From Candidatus Omnitrophota bacterium (lineage in GTDB: Bacteria; Omnitrophota; Koll11; 1-14-0-20-64-10), in contig JAMWCF010000001.1 in assembly GCA_023818695.1 (NCBI GenBank), positions 620,001 through 684,000 of the forward strand: a stretch of 64,000 nt of DNA, in the 5' to 3' direction. Positions within the stretch are counted from its first letter, which is position 1. The number at the start of each line of letters is the position of its first letter. Position numbers and translations under genes: made by a program. This document shows positions 8,574 to 15,644 of this stretch, piece by piece. The notes under the pieces are model-generated. The model did no database searches and had not been told where the DNA came from. It saw nothing but the letters and a program-made list of their open reading frames with translations.

Positions 8574-9481
8574 CGAACCCCCGGAGCTGCTCCCTGCGGC
8601 GTGGAAGTCGTATTGGCGCCGCCCTGCGCCGGCGGCGTTTCAGGTTTTTTGAGCTGGTCCATCTGATATTGGGCCACTTTCACGAATGGATGTTTCGGAA
8701 ATTCGTTGATCAGCCGCGAGAAGGCGGCAGCCGCCTTTTCCGGGTTGTCCAGGTTTTTCTGGTAAATCTTCCCCAGATTCAGAAGGGCGAAGGGTTTATC
8801 GATCCCCTTGACCTTTGAATTGGTCAGCTCTTCCAAAACGCTCACCGCTTCCTGCCACCGGTGAAGCTGCTGATAGGCCGCCGCCAAATACTGCTTGACC
8901 TGGAATTCGATCTCCTTGGACGGCGCGTTGAGGATCAGTTTTTTGTAGTGGCTGACCGCCCCCTCGTAGGCCCGCAGGGCTTCGGAAGATTCCTTGCGCT
9001 TCTCATACACCGCCGCGATGTAGAGGGGAGACTGAAGACCCAAAAGCGTCCAGGGATGATACTCGGCAAGATCCTTGTAGGCCTTGACGGCATCATCCCA
9101 CTGGTCCTGCGCCTCATACGATTTGGCGATCGCCATCCTGGCACTCATGCACAGCTGGGAAAACCGGTGGTAATCCTGTAGGACGAGCCGGTACTTTTCC
9201 CGCGCCCTCTCATGCTTCTTCTGAAATTCATAGAGAGAGCCGATCGACAGCTGCGCCCGCCCCGACCACTCGGTCCCCGGCAATTGGGTGATCAGCTTGT
9301 TGTAAGCGTCGATCCCCTTCGCGTACTGCTCCGGCGTCGCTTTAGCTGGATCTTTGAAGATCGGGGCGCTGACCTTCTGGGCCTTCCAGAAAAGCCGCTC
9401 GCCGTTATACTGCTCACTGCACCCCGACAGCGCCGCTATGGAAAAGATAACAAGTGTCCCAACAAAATTCTTAAGCAACAA
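8570..9481 (-). CDS. TPR-repeat lipoprotein of the exosortase operon
   Basis: This 303-residue protein has a signal peptide ending in a lipobox (ALSGC, Cys near residue 21), then about six degenerate TPR helices (for example AYNKLITQL, AREKYRLVLQDY, AVKAYKDLAEYHP, AAAAFSRLINEFPKHP). A low-complexity Pro/Thr/Gly tail follows. It resembles PrsT/BamD-like TPR lipoproteins found with PEP-CTERM systems and probably scaffolds export or sorting at a membrane. The start is a TTG at 9481, preceded by AAGGAGG at six bases; no ATG is available near it. Confidence 0.8.
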   Translation of the reverse strand: MLLKNFVGTLVIFSIAALSGCSEQYNGERLFWKAQKVSAPIFKDPAKATPEQYAKGIDAYNKLITQLPGTEWSGRAQLSIGSLYEFQKKHERAREKYRLVLQDYHRFSQLCMSARMAIAKSYEAQDQWDDAVKAYKDLAEYHPWTLLGLQSPLYIAAVYEKRKESSEALRAYEGAVSHYKKLILNAPSKEIEFQVKQYLAAAYQQLHRWQEAVSVLEELTNSKVKGIDKPFALLNLGKIYQKNLDNPEKAAAAFSRLINEFPKHPFVKVAQYQMDQLKKPETPPAQGGANTTSTPQGAAPGVR

Positions 9482-10382
9482 CGGTTCCCTCCTTTGCGCT
9501 GCGTCCCATCCATTGAGATGGCACCCGCTCCGTTGCCTGCGGCGCGGACAACCCTTCCGGCCGGTGAAGACACCAGAGGTGGGCGATGCTCACCGTCAGC
9601 AAAGCATCTACCGTCATCCACATCAAAAGACGGATTCCCGTCAGAAGAAAAGCGATTTCAGGCGTTGAACCGATGACCCACTGGGTGACCCTCCCTTCCG
9701 GCAGAAGGAAGGCGAAAAGGAACAAAGGGGCGGTGAAAACGATCACTGCGGAGAGGGTACTCAAAGGGAAACGGATCGACTCCTTGATGCCTCGGAGGAT
9801 CGCCTTCCACCAGCTCAATCCTTCGAAAACCGCCGCCGGGATCGCGTAAACGAACAACCACTGAATCAGAACGGCAAAACAGATCGGATGCCAGACAGCC
9901 AGTTTCCCGCTCGGAATGACCTTCAGCAGAGCTTCCAGGGCGCCCCGCCCCACGCTCCACAAGATGAGCCAGATCAGGGCAACGGTGATATACCGGACCT
10001 TTTTGCCCGCCAGCGCTTCCCTCAAGGAAAGCGGCTTGGCCTGATGAGTTTGCCGAACCATCTCACAAGCGACACCCGACAAAAAGGCGCCTGCCAGCAC
10101 GGAAGCAACCACGTGGGTATGTTTCGTGACGTAATAGATAAACCACATGTGCCAGGGGTAATGGAGGACCCTGTCGCTGTAAAAATACCGGACCGGCGGG
10201 GCCAGAAGGGTTGAAAAAGGAGGGTGCGGGGCCAGCCACACCAGCCCGACCAGCGCTATTTCAACAAAAAGCGCCATGATAAAAGGGAGCCACAGCTTTT
10301 GGGCGGGGCCGAAAATCTGGAAAGTTCTTCCCCACATCTGCAGCCATTCCTGAAATCTTTTCACAATGGATATATTGGCCAC
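9471..10382 (-). CDS. Polytopic membrane protein of unknown function
   Basis: I do not recognise the family. The 303-residue product has about six membrane segments (FIMALFVEIALVGLVWLA, VVASVLAGAFLSGVACEM, YITVALIWLILWSVG, and three more) and a hydrophilic C-terminus. It lies between a PEP-CTERM gene and the TPR lipoprotein gene, overlapping the latter by 11 bases, so it is in the exosortase operon and may be part of sorting or export. The marked start is a GTG at 10382; an internal GTG six codons later is also possible. Confidence 0.65.
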   Translation of the reverse strand: MANISIVKRFQEWLQMWGRTFQIFGPAQKLWLPFIMALFVEIALVGLVWLAPHPPFSTLLAPPVRYFYSDRVLHYPWHMWFIYYVTKHTHVVASVLAGAFLSGVACEMVRQTHQAKPLSLREALAGKKVRYITVALIWLILWSVGRGALEALLKVIPSGKLAVWHPICFAVLIQWLFVYAIPAAVFEGLSWWKAILRGIKESIRFPLSTLSAVIVFTAPLFLFAFLLPEGRVTQWVIGSTPEIAFLLTGIRLLMWMTVDALLTVSIAHLWCLHRPEGLSAPQATERVPSQWMGRSAKEGTVVA

Positions 10383-10412
10383 GGCTGTTTTCTTATCCTT
10401 TTCCCTGCGGGT

Positions 10413-10721
10413 CTACGATTTCGATTCTGTTTTCCGGGCGCGCCGGCGCGCGAACGCCAACCCTGCCGCCCCCGCTCCGAAAAGGGCCATGCTAGCCGGT
10501 TCCGGATTGTGCACAACAGGATTGCCCCCCACGGTGGTGGAGCCGGATGACCCGGACCCGCCGAATCCGCTTCCACTGGAAGAAAAAGAGGAGGAGCCTC
10601 CTCCGAAAAATCCAAAGAAGTCGGTGAACCCGCTGCCACCGCCACTTCCACCGCAACCGGAGGTCAAAAAGATGGACGATCCAACTAATACCATTGATAA
10701 AAACGTTTTCTTCTTCTTCAT
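10413..10721 (-). CDS. Short Ser/Gly-rich PEP-CTERM protein with lipobox
   Basis: The product has 102 residues. The N-terminus is a basic, hydrophobic signal peptide ending in FLTSGC, a good lipobox, so Cys23 would be lipidated. The middle is nearly pure Gly/Ser/Phe. The C-terminus is a complete PEP-CTERM tail: NPEPASMALFG, a hydrophobic helix (AGAAGLAFA), then the basic run RRRARK. It is first in the exosortase operon, behind a sigma-54 promoter. Carrying both a lipid anchor and an exosortase tail is unusual. It is likely a surface or matrix protein; no enzymatic domain fits. Confidence 0.85.
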   Translation of the reverse strand: MKKKKTFLSMVLVGSSIFLTSGCGGSGGGSGFTDFFGFFGGGSSSFSSSGSGFGGSGSSGSTTVGGNPVVHNPEPASMALFGAGAAGLAFARRRARKTESKS

Positions 10722-10788
10722 TCTGCCTTCCTACCCTCCCTTAACGAATAAATCCAGTTCCTTTAATCTATGACTGTATAGATATTTA

Positions 10789-10804
10789 AGCAGAATGCGT
10801 ACCA
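10789..10804 (-). promoter_or_regulatory. Sigma-54 (-24/-12) promoter of the exosortase operon
   Basis: On the minus strand the element reads TGGTACGCATTCTGCT. GG at -24 and GC at -12 have the required spacing, and ACG follows the -24 box as in the consensus; the fourth base is T instead of C. It lies 68 bases before the ATG of the short PEP-CTERM protein and shares the CTGCT -12 box with the elements at 12575 and 13607. Confidence 0.72.
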
Positions 10805-10984
10805 AATGACGTATCTTCTTGACGCCTGTCTATATTTTTTAACTTGTTTATTATAAGTCAGTTACAATTACCTATTCGCCTGTGTGCCGACTCTGAAAAA
10901 TCATTAACCTCTGTTAAACTGTCTCATCTTAAATTATTGTTGCATTTTATATACATTTTTGTCTATTTAAGTTAACAAAAAATA
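10805..10984. other. AT-rich intergenic region upstream of a sigma-54 promoter
   Basis: About 180 bases of strongly AT-rich DNA with no credible reading frame. It separates the sigma-54 promoter from the terminator of the next operon and is where enhancer sites for PrsR, or a bending protein such as IHF, would be expected. I could not find a convincing repeated binding motif in it. Confidence 0.5.
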
Positions 10985-11016
10985 GGACGGCCCTCCTTCT
11001 ACAAGGAGAGCCGTCC
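10985..11016 (-). terminator. Rho-independent terminator after the sugar transferase/PEP-CTERM operon
   Basis: GGACGGC at 10985-10991 pairs with GCCGTCC at 11010-11016. The stem continues to a 14-pair helix with one C-A mismatch and a four-base loop. On the minus strand it is followed by TATTTTTTG. It ends transcription 33 bases after the PEP-CTERM gene stop at 11050. Confidence 0.85.
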
Positions 11017-11049
11017 CACTGGGGTTACACTAAATAAGCTTCGAGATGA

Positions 11050-11733
11050 TTACTTCCGGCAAAACCGGCGAAAGCCGGCAGCCGCCATGCCGAAGCCGAG
11101 CAACAGCATGGAACCCGGTTCCGGGATCACTCCGATGAAGCCCTGGTCCGGAATGAAATCATCGGGTTCAAAACCTCTGTTATCCAGTTTGGCAAAACCC
11201 TGCGCTCCGGGGAATGGGGCCAGGTACAACGGCAGGAAGGTCGCAGGCGCGTAAACCTCGATCACCGATCCCAACGCGCCGGCGCCACCACCGACAATGG
11301 CGCCGCTTCCATCCCGGATAACCACCGTGCCCAAACCACCCTCATTGAAATTAATGATCCGGTCATCGGTGCTCGTCAAGGCACTGTCCCCGTCAAAATC
11401 GATGGCGAAGACAAAAAGCGACTCCTCACCCGGCAAAGAGCCAGGCCCGCCGGCAAAGGTCGGTGGAGCGTAGGTGGTCATCAGGAAATAGAGCCCGTCG
11501 TCGCTCGGGTCTCCACCGAACTCATCCTCCACCCTTAACGAGGAGATGTCCCACGGATCGCTGATATTCAGCAACGGGTTGACATTGAATTCGTTGGGAT
11601 CGCCCGCCGCGATGATGAAGGAATCCCATTCCGTTCCCGTAATCACGCCATCCACGACCGGCACAGCGGAGGCGGTGCCCGCGAAGGCAACCAATCCCAT
11701 CGCTAACGCCGAAAACAGTACAAACTTTTTCAT
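11050..11733 (-). CDS. PEP-CTERM sorted extracellular protein
   Basis: The product has 227 residues. Signal peptide MKKFVLFSALAMGLVAFAGTASA is followed by a mature domain rich in Asp, Gly and aromatic residues, with DFDGDSALTSTDD reminiscent of an acidic, possibly calcium-binding loop. The tail is IPEPGSMLLLGFGMAAAGF then RRFCRK, a textbook PEP-CTERM. It should be exported by Sec, processed by the exosortase and attached to or released into the polysaccharide. It is second in an operon behind the sugar transferase (gap 44 bases) and is followed by a strong terminator. AAGGAG precedes the ATG. Its biochemical function is unknown. Confidence 0.9.
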   Translation of the reverse strand: MKKFVLFSALAMGLVAFAGTASAVPVVDGVITGTEWDSFIIAAGDPNEFNVNPLLNISDPWDISSLRVEDEFGGDPSDDGLYFLMTTYAPPTFAGGPGSLPGEESLFVFAIDFDGDSALTSTDDRIINFNEGGLGTVVIRDGSGAIVGGGAGALGSVIEVYAPATFLPLYLAPFPGAQGFAKLDNRGFEPDDFIPDQGFIGVIPEPGSMLLLGFGMAAAGFRRFCRK

Positions 11734-11777
11734 TTTTCCATTTCTCCTTATCTAGTGTTCCCCATTAAAACGATATA

Positions 11778-12521
11778 TCAACGAAGCCCAACACCCTTGC
11801 CGGTCACCATCACCAGGAAAGTGGCCGCCAAAATCCGGACATCCAGCATCAAGCACATCCGCTTGATATAAAGAACGTCAAACCGGAGCTTCCTTTTCAC
11901 ATCCGCGAGGGTCCTGTCATACCGATAATAGACCTGGGCCAAACCGGTCATTCCCGGCTTGACATACAGCCGGTAGCCGTAACCCGGAATCTCTTTGTTG
12001 AGCTGGTCTACAAAACAGGGTCGCTCCGGCCGGGGCCCCACGAGGCTCATCTCCCCTTTCCAGACATTGATCAGCTGTGGCAGCTCGTCCAGGTGGGTCA
12101 CCCTCAAAAATCTCCCCACCGGCGTCACCCGGGGATCTTCCGCCGAATGGCGCGCCCACACCGGCCCGGTCGCCGCTTCCGCGTCATGCACCATGGAGCG
12201 GAATTTGAACATGTTGAAGAGATCGCCTGACCGCCCCACCCGCTCCTGGGTGTAGAAGACCGGCCCTCTCGAAGTCAGCTTGATCGCCGCAGCGATCAGC
12301 AGCATCACGGGCGCGAAAGCGACAATCAGCAGAGTGGAACCGACGAAATCGACCACCCGTTTGAGGGCTAATCGCCACCAGTACCTGGAGTTCAAAATCA
12401 CATCCGGGTAGTTGAGGGCAAGGAAGGAACCAATCCGATCTACCGTCTCCTTGCGGATTACGTTCCACCGGGTCATCAACCCCTGCTGTCTATTCACCCA
12501 TCGAGCGACTAAGACTGTCAT
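11778..12521 (-). CDS. Undecaprenyl-phosphate sugar phosphotransferase (initiating EPS transferase)
   Basis: This enzyme would move a sugar-1-phosphate from a nucleotide sugar onto undecaprenyl phosphate, the first step of EPS repeat assembly. The 247-residue product has one membrane helix (VGSTLLIVAFAPVMLLIAAAI) and the bacterial sugar transferase core: GPVFYTQERVG, FKFRSMV, RVTPVGRFLR, DELPQLINV, MSLVGPRPE and KPGMTGLAQV. It lacks the N-terminal four-helix and CoA-binding-like domain seen in long WbaP/WcaJ and EpsB forms. It is transcribed from its own sigma-54 promoter with a PEP-CTERM gene, apart from the main EPS operon. Confidence 0.92.
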   Translation of the reverse strand: MTVLVARWVNRQQGLMTRWNVIRKETVDRIGSFLALNYPDVILNSRYWWRLALKRVVDFVGSTLLIVAFAPVMLLIAAAIKLTSRGPVFYTQERVGRSGDLFNMFKFRSMVHDAEAATGPVWARHSAEDPRVTPVGRFLRVTHLDELPQLINVWKGEMSLVGPRPERPCFVDQLNKEIPGYGYRLYVKPGMTGLAQVYYRYDRTLADVKRKLRFDVLYIKRMCLMLDVRILAATFLVMVTGKGVGLR

Positions 12522-12574
12522 TTTCTTCTATTAACTTTCCGTTCGAGACAAGAACTCCTCTCTCTTGCAGATAA

Positions 12575-12590
12575 AGCAGGAACTATGCCA
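12575..12590 (-). promoter_or_regulatory. Sigma-54 (-24/-12) promoter of the sugar transferase operon
   Basis: On the minus strand: TGGCATAGTTCCTGCT. The -24 TGGCA is intact and GC sits at the correct -12 spacing. It lies 54 bases before the sugar transferase ATG. The -12 half and its flank (AGCAGG on the plus strand) are the same as in the element at 13607. Confidence 0.78.
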
Positions 12591-12772
12591 GTTCTTGCAG
12601 AAGATCCCAACTAGGGGAAAATTGCTACCATAATCGACTTACTTTACTAGTGTTACGACTTCTTCTTCGATTCCTCTTCAGCGAGGATTTGTTCCTGGAA
12701 TTTACTCTTTTCTTACAATCTGTCTTGATGAAACAACTTGTCGCGTCGTGCAGATGCTACAAAAGACAATTT

Positions 12773-13558
12773 TTAAGCTCTTGTCTTCTTGCGAGAGCGG
12801 AAACCCAGGAGGCCTAAACCAGCGCCCAAGAGAGCCAACGAAGCCGGCTCTGGAATAACACCATTCCCTCCACCGCCTGTGCCGCGGAAGCCCCACTCTT
12901 CAAAAGATCCCTGGTTCGGGTCGTTCTCGCCAAATCTGGAATAAAGATAAACGTACTGGCTCGTCGGCCCGGTGAACAAACTGTTCGGAACGTAAAGGAA
13001 CATGTCCTTCTGCCCCTGACCAGCTCCGATAGAAGCATCCAACCGGACGTAGCTGTTCTCGCCGGCGTCCATCCGGTAAATCAGGGTTCCGGAAATATCG
13101 ATCAACCCGCCGGTGAAGGTTTCCACCGACTGGTTTGGCGTGATCGAAAGGAAAATTTGGACTTCATCCAGCGACAGGAAACGCTGGGCCCCACCTGGCT
13201 CACCTATATCGAGTGAGAATTCCCTGTAATCGGTCCCATCAACATTGATGACGGGAATCTGGGAGATCGTGATCTCATGGTTATGCTGATCGCTGGCCTT
13301 GTTGTCCAAGACGTTATCGACCGTCGTGTTGTAGGCCTGCTCAATGGCGCTGTCGTTACCGGTACGGTCGATCTGGACAAAAGCGGGAAAAGTGCCTGTC
13401 CCGGTGCCGGTCTGGATATCCCGGCTGTAAAGGGCCCCGTTGATGATCCCTTCCGTGGTACCTCCGGTCAGGTCCAGAACCACCGCCTCGGCCGGCGACG
13501 CCGCCAGGCCGAAACCGATCAACACCGCAATAATCCCTGTTTTTATGAGTTCCTTCAT
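12773..13558 (-). CDS. PEP-CTERM sorted extracellular protein
   Basis: The 261-residue product has a signal peptide (IIAVLIGFGLAASPAEA), a beta-rich mature region with many Thr, Gly and Asp residues, a GTGGGGNG linker, and the tail VIPEPASLALLGAGLGLLGF then RSRKK. It is a clear exosortase substrate. The gene stands alone behind a sigma-54 promoter, directly downstream of the 33-kb EPS operon, and AAGGAAAAGGA precedes its ATG. The mature region has no fold I can name; a structural matrix or surface protein is the likeliest role. Confidence 0.9.
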   Translation of the reverse strand: MKELIKTGIIAVLIGFGLAASPAEAVVLDLTGGTTEGIINGALYSRDIQTGTGTGTFPAFVQIDRTGNDSAIEQAYNTTVDNVLDNKASDQHNHEITISQIPVINVDGTDYREFSLDIGEPGGAQRFLSLDEVQIFLSITPNQSVETFTGGLIDISGTLIYRMDAGENSYVRLDASIGAGQGQKDMFLYVPNSLFTGPTSQYVYLYSRFGENDPNQGSFEEWGFRGTGGGGNGVIPEPASLALLGAGLGLLGFRSRKKTRA

Positions 13559-13606
13559 AATTCCTTTTCCTTAGCTGTGGAGAAAGACGTTGTTCATGTT
13601 AAATGA

Positions 13607-13622
13607 AGCAGGTTCCATGCCA
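13607..13622 (-). promoter_or_regulatory. Sigma-54 (-24/-12) promoter of a PEP-CTERM gene
   Basis: On the minus strand: TGGCATGGAACCTGCT, with intact TGGCA and GC at the right spacing, 49 bases before the ATG at 13558. It is one of four such elements in the window. Confidence 0.8.
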
Positions 13623-13629
13623 ATATTCG

Positions 13630-13668
13630 GATTTAAGCGTATTTATGCAATATTCTCGTTCTTAAATC
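13630..13668. promoter_or_regulatory. Inverted repeat just upstream of a sigma-54 promoter
   Basis: GATTTAAG (13630-13637) and CTTAAATC (13661-13668) are perfect 8-base arms 23 bases apart; AATATT occurs at 13622 and again at 13649. The position directly behind the -24 element suggests a regulator or bending-protein site. It is also the 3' end region of the EPS operon, so an RNA hairpin is an alternative. I did not find the same arms near the other three promoters. Confidence 0.3.
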
Positions 13669-13717
13669 GGCTGTACGTTGAAATTCATCAACATCTGTTC
13701 TCGCATTCAACAATTGT

Positions 13718-14845
13718 TTATCTGGCGCGATCCCAGGCAACCCTTTTCCCGGACAAGAGATACCGGAACAGGCCGGCCAGCATGGCGAAATTCCCGAAAC
13801 AGAAGTAGAAGACCGGCGACAGAACCGGAATCGGGAGCCCTTTCTGCTGGCAGAAATAGCCGGCGTAAGCGGCCAGGTAAAACAAGGACTGCAGAAGGAA
13901 GACGCTTTTCGCTAAACCGGCCGGAAGCCAAAAGCCGGAGATAAAAAGGGCAATCATGAAAAGGGGGGCCAGCGTCCTCAACACCTTGTGCGAAAAGAAG
14001 CTCAACGCCGTCCAGCCGAGCAGGGGGTTGAGCATCCGCCTCAATTCGACCACCTGCTGGCAGTTGCCCGCGGCGATCCGCCGGCGGCGGGCGAACTCTC
14101 CCTCCACCGAGGCCATCTCCTTCTCCCACGCGACCGCTTCCGGCTCATAGACGGCCCGGTAGCCGGCGGAGACGATCTTCATCGGGATCAGGTAATCGTC
14201 GTTGATGGAGAAGCCGCTCAAGGGCTCAAACAAATCCTTCCGGATGGCGTAAAGAGCCCCATGGGCCCCCAAAATCGAGTGGAGCCGGCTCTCCTGCCGT
14301 TTGATGAACGTCTCGTACTTCCAGTAAAGCCCCTCCCCTTCGGACCGCAGATCGGCTGATCCGGCCAGGCGGTAAAGGCCGCAGACGCATCCCACTCGGG
14401 GGTCGGCAAAATTCCTCACAAGGTTCTTCAGCGCCCCCGGCTCCAGGTGGCTCGATGTATCGGAGAAGACAATGATCTCCCCTTTCAGGTGAGGGACGAT
14501 CATGTTGAGCATCGCCGACTTGCCGACGTGATGATCCATCCGGATGAGCCGGATCCCTTTGGACCGGTAACGCTCGACAATGGCGTTGGTCTTATCGGTG
14601 GAACCGTCGCTGGCCACCACGATCTCCAGCTTCTCCTGGGGATAGTCGAGCCCCAGGGTATTGCGCAGCTTCTCCTCGATCTGGATCTCTTCGTCGTATG
14701 CCGGGATTAAAAAGGAGACCGCGGGGGTGATCCCCTCTTTCTTCGGCTCCCGGCCGAAGAGAAGGGCCAGCCCCCAGATCAGCAGCGGGTATCCGATGTA
14801 GATGTAGAAAAGCGCCGCGAATGAAACCCAGAAAAGGTCACGCAT
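13718..14845 (-). CDS. Membrane-bound family 2 glycosyltransferase
   Basis: The 375-residue protein has an N-terminal membrane helix (VSFAALFYIYIGYPLLIWGLALLF), a GT2 domain (SFLIPAYDEE, VVASDGSTDKT, VFSDTSSHLEP, NDDYLIPMKI) and three or four C-terminal membrane helices. RRRRIAAGNCQQ replaces the Q/RxxRW motif of processive synthases. It should transfer sugars from nucleotide donors to lipid-linked glycan at the inner membrane. It is the last gene of the EPS operon and overlaps the deacetylase gene by 8 bases. Confidence 0.88.
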   Translation of the reverse strand: MRDLFWVSFAALFYIYIGYPLLIWGLALLFGREPKKEGITPAVSFLIPAYDEEIQIEEKLRNTLGLDYPQEKLEIVVASDGSTDKTNAIVERYRSKGIRLIRMDHHVGKSAMLNMIVPHLKGEIIVFSDTSSHLEPGALKNLVRNFADPRVGCVCGLYRLAGSADLRSEGEGLYWKYETFIKRQESRLHSILGAHGALYAIRKDLFEPLSGFSINDDYLIPMKIVSAGYRAVYEPEAVAWEKEMASVEGEFARRRRIAAGNCQQVVELRRMLNPLLGWTALSFFSHKVLRTLAPLFMIALFISGFWLPAGLAKSVFLLQSLFYLAAYAGYFCQQKGLPIPVLSPVFYFCFGNFAMLAGLFRYLLSGKRVAWDRAR

Positions 14846-15644
14846 TGGGAACGATCCGCCGCTTGAGCTGTTCGTACCAGTAGACGCCCAGCATTTTCTT
14901 CAGGAGCCAGATCAGCTGCTGCTGACCGACTGCCCACCAGAAAGCCGGCTGCCATCCCTCCACCATCGAGACCACCCTTTCGATGGAGAAGGGACGGCGG
15001 ACGACAATCCGGCGCAGGGCCAGCGGATGGGTCTGCGGGCCGTTGGTGCCGATGGTCGACACCCAGGCGGCCTCGTAGCCGGCCTTCTCAACCGCCTCGG
15101 CGATCGGCCGGTTCCAGAAACCGCCCGGCGCCGCGATCGCGGTGATCGGCACTCCCAGTTTTTCCTCCAGCACCTTCTTCGATTCGACGATTTCTCTTTC
15201 CATCTCATCCCTGGAAAGCTGCGAAAGGGGCCTGTGGGAAACGCCGTGGGAGCCGATCTCCATCCCCAGAAAAACCATCTTCTTCAGGTCCTCCCAGGTG
15301 ACGTACCCCGGCCGGCCGATCAGGTCGAGGGTGACAAAAAAGGTCCCGCCGAAGCGATAACGAACCAGCAGAGGGGCGACCCGTTCCAGATGATTTTTAT
15401 AGCCGTCGTCGAACGTCAGGACCACCGTCCGCTTCGGGAGGTCCTGCTTCCCCTGCTGCCAGGCGATGAACTCCCTCGAGCTGGCGGTCCGGTACCCCAG
15501 CCGTTTCAGGCGGGAAAGGATCGCTTCGAACTCCGTGACGGTGATGCTGTAAAAACCGTCCCCATGGGAGGCGGACCGCTGCGTCTCGGAGATCACGTCA
15601 TGCAGCGTCAGCGCCGCTATCCTTGTGCCGTTGTGTTCCGTCAT
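14838..15644 (-). CDS. Polysaccharide deacetylase (NodB-type)
   Basis: The ATG at 15644 overlaps the stop of the preceding gene (ATGA) and gives 268 residues; a longer upstream frame is a shadow of that gene. NodB-fold motifs are present: VVLTFDDGYKNH (metal and catalytic Asp), GMEIGSHGVSHRPLSQL (SHxxxH metal ligands) and the later APGGFWN. It probably removes N-acetyl groups from the EPS amino sugars. There is no signal peptide, so it may act on cytoplasmic lipid-linked precursor. Confidence 0.9.
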   Translation of the reverse strand: MTEHNGTRIAALTLHDVISETQRSASHGDGFYSITVTEFEAILSRLKRLGYRTASSREFIAWQQGKQDLPKRTVVLTFDDGYKNHLERVAPLLVRYRFGGTFFVTLDLIGRPGYVTWEDLKKMVFLGMEIGSHGVSHRPLSQLSRDEMEREIVESKKVLEEKLGVPITAIAAPGGFWNRPIAEAVEKAGYEAAWVSTIGTNGPQTHPLALRRIVVRRPFSIERVVSMVEGWQPAFWWAVGQQQLIWLLKKMLGVYWYEQLKRRIVPNA

